NCBI GenBank assembly: GCA_964244725.1 | Contig: CAXTJQ010000009.1 | Coordinates: 1-64,000 of the forward strand | Source: Kumtagia sp964244725 | GTDB taxonomy: Bacteria > Pseudomonadota > Alphaproteobacteria > Rhizobiales > Rhizobiaceae | Direction: 5' to 3' | Length of the DNA: 64,000 nt | Shown here: positions 59,224 to 64,000 of the stretch, piece by piece | Numbering within the stretch: the first letter of the stretch is position 1 | Layout: the number at the start of each line of letters is the position of its first letter | Translations under genes and position numbers: made by a program | The notes under the pieces: model-generated | Databases searched by the model: none | What the model saw: only the letters and a program-made list of their open reading frames with translations | What the model was told of the DNA's origin: nothing

Positions 59224-59663
59224 AATCCACCTTCAAGCTCTCCCTGAAGCCGAACGAGAAGATCTACCTCAACGGCGCCGTGGTCAGGGCCGACCGAAAG
59301 GTCACCCTCGAACTCATGAACGACGTGCAGTTCCTGCTGGAAAGCCATGTGCTCCAGGCCGGCGAAGCCGACACGCCGCTGCGCCAGCTCTATTTCATGG
59401 TCCAGGTCATGCTCATGGATCCCGAGGGCGCGCGGCAGGCGCGCGAGATGTTCCGCCACTCGCTGCCGCTGCTGATCGCGAGCTTCCAGAACCCGCAGAT
59501 CTGCGCGACGCTCAAGCAGGTCGACGGCCTCGTCAGCGAGGGTTCGGTGTTCGAGGCCCTGAAAGCCATCCGCTCGCTTTACGGCCTCGAGGCGCAGGCG
59601 CTCGGCCACGCCAACGACAGCGCGCCGCAACGGCGCCAGATGGCGGCGGGAGCGCAATTCTGA
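59220..59663 (+). CDS. flbT: Flagellin mRNA regulator FlbT
   Basis: This 147-residue protein begins MKSTFKLSLKPNEKIYLNGAVVRADRKVTLELMND, the FlbT signature, followed by a helical part (QLYFMVQVMLMDPEGARQAREMF). In Caulobacter FlbT binds the 5' untranslated leader of flagellin mRNA and controls its stability; in other alphaproteobacteria it can be needed for flagellin production. Both flagellin leaders here contain stem-loops that are possible targets. The ATG at 59220 overlaps flaF by 4 bp, and the stop overlaps flgD by 1 bp. Confidence 0.92.
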   Translation: MKSTFKLSLKPNEKIYLNGAVVRADRKVTLELMNDVQFLLESHVLQAGEADTPLRQLYFMVQVMLMDPEGARQAREMFRHSLPLLIASFQNPQICATLKQVDGLVSEGSVFEALKAIRSLYGLEAQALGHANDSAPQRRQMAAGAQF

Positions 59664-60064
59664 TGAGCATCGACATGACCACGCTCGGCGCGACCAGGAC
59701 GAGCGCGAACACGCCGGCCGCCGCCTCGAAGACCACGGTCGACTACCAGTCCTTCCTGCGCCTGCTCGTGGCGGAGATGAAGAACCAGGACCCGACCAAG
59801 CCCATGGACTCGACCGCCTACATGGCCCAGCTCGCCTCCTTCTCGCAGGTCGAGCAATCGGTCCAGACCAACACCAAGCTCGACAATCTGCTTCAATCGT
59901 CGACCTTCTCGCAGGCCAACGCGCTGATCGGCCGGACGGTCACTTCGGCCGACGGCAAGACCAGCGGCGTGGTGGAGTCCGTCAAGCTCATCACCGGCGG
60001 CTCGATCGCGGTCCTGAAGGGCGGCGCCGAAGTCACGGTCGGCGCCGGCATCTCGATCTCCTGA
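59663..60064 (+). CDS. flgD: Hook-capping protein FlgD (short form)
   Basis: This 133-residue protein has the FlgD N-terminal scaffold: VDYQSFLRLLVAEMKNQDPTKPMDSTAYMAQLASFSQVEQSVQTNTKL. The protein stops soon after the VGRTV-like strand (LIGRTVTSADGKTSGVVESV) and lacks most of the C-terminal beta domains of enteric FlgD (231 residues). Short FlgD is usual in rhizobia, so I do not consider it truncated. It overlaps flbT by 1 bp (TGATG). Confidence 0.92.
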   Translation: MSIDMTTLGATRTSANTPAAASKTTVDYQSFLRLLVAEMKNQDPTKPMDSTAYMAQLASFSQVEQSVQTNTKLDNLLQSSTFSQANALIGRTVTSADGKTSGVVESVKLITGGSIAVLKGGAEVTVGAGISIS

Positions 60065-60083
60065 CGCCGGCCCTGCAGACGCC

Positions 60084-60350
60084 ATGAACGAAGCCGACGC
60101 CCTCGATCTGGTCCAGTTCGCGATCTGGACCGTGCTGACCGCCTGCGGCCCGGCGGTCGGCGTCGCGATGCTCGTTGGCATCGGCATCGCGCTGGTCCAG
60201 GCGCTGACCCAGATCCAGGAGGTCACGCTGACCTTCGTGCCCAAGATCGTCGCCATCATGATCGTCGTCTCGCTGACCGGCCCCTATATCGGCAGTCAGA
60301 TCACGGCGTTCAGCAATGTGATCTTCGAGCGGATCGAAACGGGGTTTTAA
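60084..60350 (+). CDS. fliQ: Flagellar export gate protein FliQ
   Basis: This 88-residue protein with two membrane helices (about 17-37 and 50-72) is the smallest export gate component. The conserved core is visible: ALTQIQEVTLTFVPKIVAIM, followed by the end FSNVIFERIE. It closes the flgE operon; 95 bp then separate it from flhA, which has its own element. Confidence 0.94.
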   Translation: MNEADALDLVQFAIWTVLTACGPAVGVAMLVGIGIALVQALTQIQEVTLTFVPKIVAIMIVVSLTGPYIGSQITAFSNVIFERIETGF

Positions 60351-60366
60351 CGTCCCGCCACCCACC

Positions 60367-60387
60367 CCCGCGCAAGCTTGACCCCCT
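60367..60387 (+). promoter_or_regulatory. Shared flagellar operon element upstream of flhA (CGCGCAAG-N9-CTAG)
   Basis: CGCGCAAG at 60367-60374, nine bases, CTAG at 60384-60387, 62 bp before the flhA ATG. It begins 17 bp after the fliQ stop codon. Confidence 0.7.
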
Positions 60388-60445
60388 AGCCTGACCGCCG
60401 AGCCGGACGCGCTGCTTCGCGCGCCCGCAACCCGAGCGAAAATCA

Positions 60446-62533
60446 ATGGCGATCGCCGAAGTTCTTGCCGTCAAGGCCCCGACCCGACCGTTTCGCGACG
60501 TGTTCTTCGCGATGGGCATCGTCGTCATCCTGGCGGTGCTGTTCCTGCCGATTCCGGCCTTCCTGATCGACATCGGCCTCGCCTTCTCGATCGCGCTCTC
60601 CGTGCTGATCCTGATGGTCTCGCTGTGGATCCAGCGGCCGCTCGATTTCTCGTCCTTTCCGACGATCCTGCTCATCGCCACAATGCTGCGCCTGTCGCTC
60701 AACATCGCGACGACGCGCATGATCCTGTCGCACGGCAGCCAAGGCACGGACGCCGCCGGCTACATCATCAGCGGCTTCTCCCAGCTCGTGATGAGCGGCG
60801 ATTTCGTCATCGGGCTGATCGTGTTCATGATCCTGGTCATCGTGAATTTCATCGTCATCACGAAGGGCGCGACGCGCATCGCCGAAGTCGGCGCGCGCTT
60901 CACGCTCGACGCCATTCCCGGCAAGCAGATGTCGATCGACGCCGACCTGTCGGCGGGCGTGATCGACGACAAGACCGCGCAGTTGCGCCGGCGCGAGCTG
61001 GAAGAGGAAAGCTCGTTTTTCGGCTCCATGGACGGCGCGTCGAAATTCGTGCGCGGCGACGCCATCGCCGGCCTCATCATCACCGCGATCAACATCGTCG
61101 GCGGCATCACCATCGGCTATTTCCGCCACGACATGAGCATGTCGGAAGCCTCGGACGTGTTCATCAAGCTGTCGGTCGGCGACGGTCTGGTGACCCAGAT
61201 CCCGGCGCTGATCGTTTCGCTGGCGGCCGGCCTTTTGGTGTCCAAGGGCGGCACGCGCGGCTCGACCAACCAGGCCGTGTTCGGCCAGCTCGGCGCGCAT
61301 CCGCGCGCGCTGTATGTCGCGGCCGGGCTGTTGGTGCTCATGGGGCTGATGCCCGGCCTGCCGATGTTCCCCTTCGTCGCGCTCGCCTGCGCCATGGTGG
61401 CGATCGGCTATTTCATCCCGCTGCAGGCCAGCCGCCGCGCCGCCGAACAGGCCGCCGTCGCCAGGCAGGAGACGGTGACCCGCGAGGACGAGGAAAAGAA
61501 CTCGGTCAAGAACTCGCTCAAGACGGCGGAGATCGAATTGCTGATCGGCAAGCAGCTCTCCACCAAGCTGATCGTCTCGCATCAGGAACTGGCGTTCCGC
61601 ATGGCCAAGATGCGCAAGAAGTTCGCCACGCAATACGGCTTCGTCGTGCCGGAGGTGAAGCTCACCGACGATCTCGGCATCCCGAGCAAGAACTACCAGA
61701 TCAAGATCCACGGCACGGTGGTCGCGGAATACCAGACGAGGGTCGGCGAGATCATGGTGCTGCTCGGCAAGCGCGACCTGCCGGAGATCCCGGGCGAGGA
61801 AGTCCGCGAACCGGCCTTCGGAATGCGCGCCTATTCGGTGCCGGAAATGTTCGCGGAGGACCTGAAGCGCGAGCAGTTCGCCTATGCCGACAACATGTCG
61901 GTGCTGCTGACGCATCTGTCCGAGGTCATCCGCAACAACCTGCCGCAGCTCCTGTCCTACAGGGACATGAAGGCGCTGCTCGAACGGCAGGACCCGGAAT
62001 ACCGCAAGCTCGCCGAGGAGATCTGCACCACGCATATCACCTATCCCGGCCTGCAGGCGGTGCTCAAGCTGCTGCTCGCCGAGCGCATCTCGATCCGCAA
62101 CCTGCATCTCATCATCGAGGCGATCGCCGAGATCGCGCCGCATGTCCGGCGAACCGAGCAGATCGTCGAGCATGTGCGCGTCCGCATGGCGCAGCAGATC
62201 TGCGGCGATCTTTCCGAGGGCGGCGTGCTCAAGGTGCTGCGCCTCGGCAACCGCTGGGACCTGGCGTTCCACCAGAGCCTGAAGCGCGACGCCAAGGGCG
62301 AGATCCGCGAGTTCGACATCGACCCGCGCCAACTCGAGGAATTCGGCCAGGAGGCGACCACGGCGATCCGCGCCCATATGGAGGCGGGCGAGCGCTTCGT
62401 GATCGTCACCGCGCCCGACGCGCGTCCCTATGTGCGCATGATCGTCGAGCGGCTGTTCACGACCTTGCCGGTGCTCTCGCATGTCGAGATCGCCAAGGGC
62501 ACGGAAATCAAGATCCTCGGCACGATCTCGTGA
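60446..62533 (+). CDS. flhA: Flagellar type III export protein FlhA
   Basis: This 695-residue export gate protein has about eight membrane helices in residues 20-330 and a large cytoplasmic substrate-docking domain. Typical segments are SLNIATTRMILSHG, the FHIPEP-loop region (RFTLDAIPGKQMSIDADLSAGVIDD) and LPGVPMF-like sequence near the end of the membrane part (GLMPGLPMFPF). Helix- and strand-rich sequence continues to LSHVEIAKGTEIKILGTIS. It heads a unit that continues into fliR with a 4-bp overlap. Confidence 0.96.
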   Translation: MAIAEVLAVKAPTRPFRDVFFAMGIVVILAVLFLPIPAFLIDIGLAFSIALSVLILMVSLWIQRPLDFSSFPTILLIATMLRLSLNIATTRMILSHGSQGTDAAGYIISGFSQLVMSGDFVIGLIVFMILVIVNFIVITKGATRIAEVGARFTLDAIPGKQMSIDADLSAGVIDDKTAQLRRRELEEESSFFGSMDGASKFVRGDAIAGLIITAINIVGGITIGYFRHDMSMSEASDVFIKLSVGDGLVTQIPALIVSLAAGLLVSKGGTRGSTNQAVFGQLGAHPRALYVAAGLLVLMGLMPGLPMFPFVALACAMVAIGYFIPLQASRRAAEQAAVARQETVTREDEEKNSVKNSLKTAEIELLIGKQLSTKLIVSHQELAFRMAKMRKKFATQYGFVVPEVKLTDDLGIPSKNYQIKIHGTVVAEYQTRVGEIMVLLGKRDLPEIPGEEVREPAFGMRAYSVPEMFAEDLKREQFAYADNMSVLLTHLSEVIRNNLPQLLSYRDMKALLERQDPEYRKLAEEICTTHITYPGLQAVLKLLLAERISIRNLHLIIEAIAEIAPHVRRTEQIVEHVRVRMAQQICGDLSEGGVLKVLRLGNRWDLAFHQSLKRDAKGEIREFDIDPRQLEEFGQEATTAIRAHMEAGERFVIVTAPDARPYVRMIVERLFTTLPVLSHVEIAKGTEIKILGTIS

Positions 62534-63282
62534 TCCCGCTGAGCGAGAATGCCGTCATCGCGGCGTTCCTCGCCTTCTGCCGCATCGGCGCCTGCTTTCT
62601 GGTCATGCCGGGCCTGTCGAGCGCCCGGGTTCCGATCCAGGTCCGGCTGTTCGTGGCGATCGCGGCGACCTTCGCGATGCTGGCGCATCTTTGGGACCTG
62701 ATCCTGCCGGCCGCCGACCGCAACCCGGTCGTGCTGGCGCCGATGATCGTCTCCGAACTGCTGACAGGCGGACTGATCGGATTGCTGGCGCGGATGTACA
62801 TGATGGCGCTGCAGTTCATCGGGACCGCCATGGCGATGCTGATCGGCTATGGCGGCGTCGCCGGTCCCGGCATCGAGAACGGCGAGCCGCAGGGGCCGCT
62901 CGGGGACCTGATCTCATTCTCGGCGCTGCTGCTGCTCTTCGTCTTCGACTTCCACCACGAGATCATCCGAGCCCTGATCCAGTCCTATCAGGTCGCGCCC
63001 ATCGACGTGTTCTTCAATCCGCGCGCCGCGCTGGTCGACGTGACCGACACGCTCGGCGACGCCTTCATGATCGTGCTGCGGCTGGGAAGCCCGTTCCTCG
63101 CCTATGCGCTGCTGGTCAACCTGACCATCGGCTTCGTCAACAAGCTGGTGCCGCAGATTCCGGTCTACTTCATCTCGCTGCCGATGGTCGTGGCGGGCGG
63201 CCTGATCCTGCTCTATTTCGGAATCGCCACGCTGCTCAGCCTGTTCGCCGACGGCTTCCTGGCGGCGGCGTTCGGGAGGTAG
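62530..63282 (+). CDS. fliR: Flagellar export gate protein FliR
   Basis: This 250-residue membrane protein completes the FliPQR export channel. It starts GTG at 62530 (the GTGA overlap with the flhA stop) and reads IPLSENAVIAAFLAFCRIGACFLVMPGLSSARVP, with five to six further hydrophobic segments and FIGTAMAMLIGYGGVAGPG in the centre. The longer open frame to the left is a shadow of flhA. It ends 1 bp before the next gene. Confidence 0.93.
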   Translation: MIPLSENAVIAAFLAFCRIGACFLVMPGLSSARVPIQVRLFVAIAATFAMLAHLWDLILPAADRNPVVLAPMIVSELLTGGLIGLLARMYMMALQFIGTAMAMLIGYGGVAGPGIENGEPQGPLGDLISFSALLLLFVFDFHHEIIRALIQSYQVAPIDVFFNPRAALVDVTDTLGDAFMIVLRLGSPFLAYALLVNLTIGFVNKLVPQIPVYFISLPMVVAGGLILLYFGIATLLSLFADGFLAAAFGR

Positions 63283-63283
63283 C

Positions 63284-63673
63284 ATGAGCGAGCGCACCGA
63301 CCGGCTCGGGAAACTCGTGGTCCTCCAGGGCAAGCTGAAGTCGCTGCACGAGACCCGGCGCGCGGGCTTCGTCGTGGCGGCCGCCAGGGCGCGCGCCGAC
63401 GCCGAGGACCTGGCCGCCCATTTCGACGCCGAGGGATCGCTCGCCAGCGCTTTTCCCGAGCTTTACAATCGTCGCATCTCCAATGCGCTTTCGCTCGAAC
63501 GCGCGAATGCCATCATGGCCGTGAACGAGGCCAAGGCGGTCGCCGAAGCCGAAGTGCGCGGGGAAAGGATCGCGAAGCAATGGCGCGAGGCGAGGAGCGC
63601 GGAGGAGCGCCGGGCCCAGGAGGTCGAAAGTCTCGAATTGCTCGGCCGAAACGCGGCAAGCCACCGCAAGTAA
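63284..63673 (+). CDS. FliJ-like coiled-coil protein (candidate)
   Basis: This 129-residue cytoplasmic protein is almost entirely charged helix: DRLGKLVVLQGKLKSLHETRRAGFVVAAARARADAEDL and later ERIAKQWREARSAEERRAQEVESLELLG. Length and coiled-coil pattern fit FliJ, the general chaperone that works with FliI and FlhA. No classical FliJ is found elsewhere in the window, and the place right after fliR suits such a role. The identification is by pattern only, so no symbol is given. Confidence 0.55.
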   Translation: MSERTDRLGKLVVLQGKLKSLHETRRAGFVVAAARARADAEDLAAHFDAEGSLASAFPELYNRRISNALSLERANAIMAVNEAKAVAEAEVRGERIAKQWREARSAEERRAQEVESLELLGRNAASHRK

Positions 63674-63738
63674 GGTTGCCACAAGTTTTCGCGGGCAGGA
63701 TCGCCTGCAGTGTTTCCGAAACCGAGGAGCGTTTCCCG

Positions 63739-64000
63739 TTGGCGATTTCCCCTCCGAGCGACATCGTCCTCGACGTGGCGCGCGCCATCGAACCGGCCGA
63801 CCTGCAGACGGCGCGTGCCGAACTCGCGCGGCGCGCCGGCGCCCTCGCGCCGACCGGGATCGACGCCGCCTTCTCGCTCACGGCAACGACGAGTCCCGGC
63901 GCGTCGCGCCGGGCGGACCCGACCGACCAGGCGGCCGCCTACAGGAAGTTCGAGGGCGTCGTGCTGCAGACCTTCATCCAGTCGATGCTGCCCAGGAACG
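63739..64000 (+). CDS. Flagellar rod-binding protein, FlgJ N-terminal type (partial)
   Basis: The frame begins at TTG 63739 and is cut by the right edge after 87 codons. Its last part reads QAAAYRKFEGVVLQTFIQSMLP, the rod-binding signature of FlgJ-like proteins, which cap and help assemble the rod. A GAGGAG ribosome site at 63724-63729 supports the TTG. In rhizobia this protein lacks the muramidase domain; the nearby SLT enzyme at 53506 may supply that activity. Confidence 0.75.
   Translation, partial: MAISPPSDIVLDVARAIEPADLQTARAELARRAGALAPTGIDAAFSLTATTSPGASRRADPTDQAAAYRKFEGVVLQTFIQSMLPRN

Noticed and set aside
59663..60064. FlgD as a truncated pseudogene
   Set aside because: It lacks the C-terminal domains of enteric FlgD, but short FlgD is normal in rhizobia and the gene is intact in its operon.

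Overview
The window is GC-rich chromosomal DNA of an alphaproteobacterium of the order Hyphomicrobiales (Rhizobiales), most likely a Mesorhizobium/Phyllobacteriaceae-like organism. The main evidence is the right-hand half, a nearly complete flagellar and motility cluster. It carries genes known from rhizobia and Brucella (visN/visR, motC, motE, flaF, flbT, the OmpR-type regulator ftcR/rem) and lacks fliA, flgM, fliS and fliD. I see no insertion sequences, tRNAs, rRNAs or CRISPR arrays, and base composition looks even throughout.

Layout. 1-173: C-terminal end of an RTX-type calcium-binding protein. 406-8823: a tightly overlapping operon, glgX-treZ-malQ-treY, which debranches glycogen or maltodextrin and converts it to trehalose. 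8837-9947: a small DUF2934-like protein and a 3-methyladenine DNA glycosylase. 9925-16740 (minus strand): a five-gene CUT2-type sugar ABC transporter operon, including a permease fused to an SMP-30/strictosidine-synthase-like domain and a stand-alone paralogue of that domain. 17058-21610: an RND efflux pump (membrane-fusion protein and inner-membrane pump). 21778-24368: a cystathionine beta-synthase and gamma-lyase pair. 24704-25984: two small unknown proteins and a D-lyxose-isomerase-like protein.

26356-64000: the flagellar cluster. VisN and VisR lie at its left edge. A minus-strand operon (motA-fliM-fliN-fliG-flhB-hypothetical) diverges from a plus-strand unit (DUF1217-flgF-fliI-hypothetical). 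Next come flgB-flgC-fliE-flgG-flgA-flgI-motE-flgH-fliL-fliP, two flagellin genes each with its own terminator, fliF-fliH-like-motB-motC-fliK-lytic transglycosylase, ftcR, flgE-flgK-flgL-flaF-flbT-flgD-fliQ, and flhA-fliR-fliJ-like-rod-binding protein, which is cut by the right edge.

The strongest unexplained signal is regulatory. Six flagellar operon heads (motA, DUF1217-flgF, flgB, fliF, flgE, flhA) share an element CGC(G/A)CAAG, then exactly nine bases, then CTAG or a close variant, 20-65 bp before the start codon. The motA and flgF copies are divergent and on opposite strands. The two flagellin genes and ftcR lack this element and carry CtrA-type TTAA-N7-TTAA or TTAACCAT sites instead. Both flagellin leaders contain perfect stem-loops shortly before the start codon, and the flagellin mRNA regulator gene flbT is in the same cluster. 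A consistent but unproven model is CtrA acting on ftcR and the flagellins, FtcR (with VisNR) acting on the CGCRCAAG operons, and FlbT acting on the flagellin leaders.
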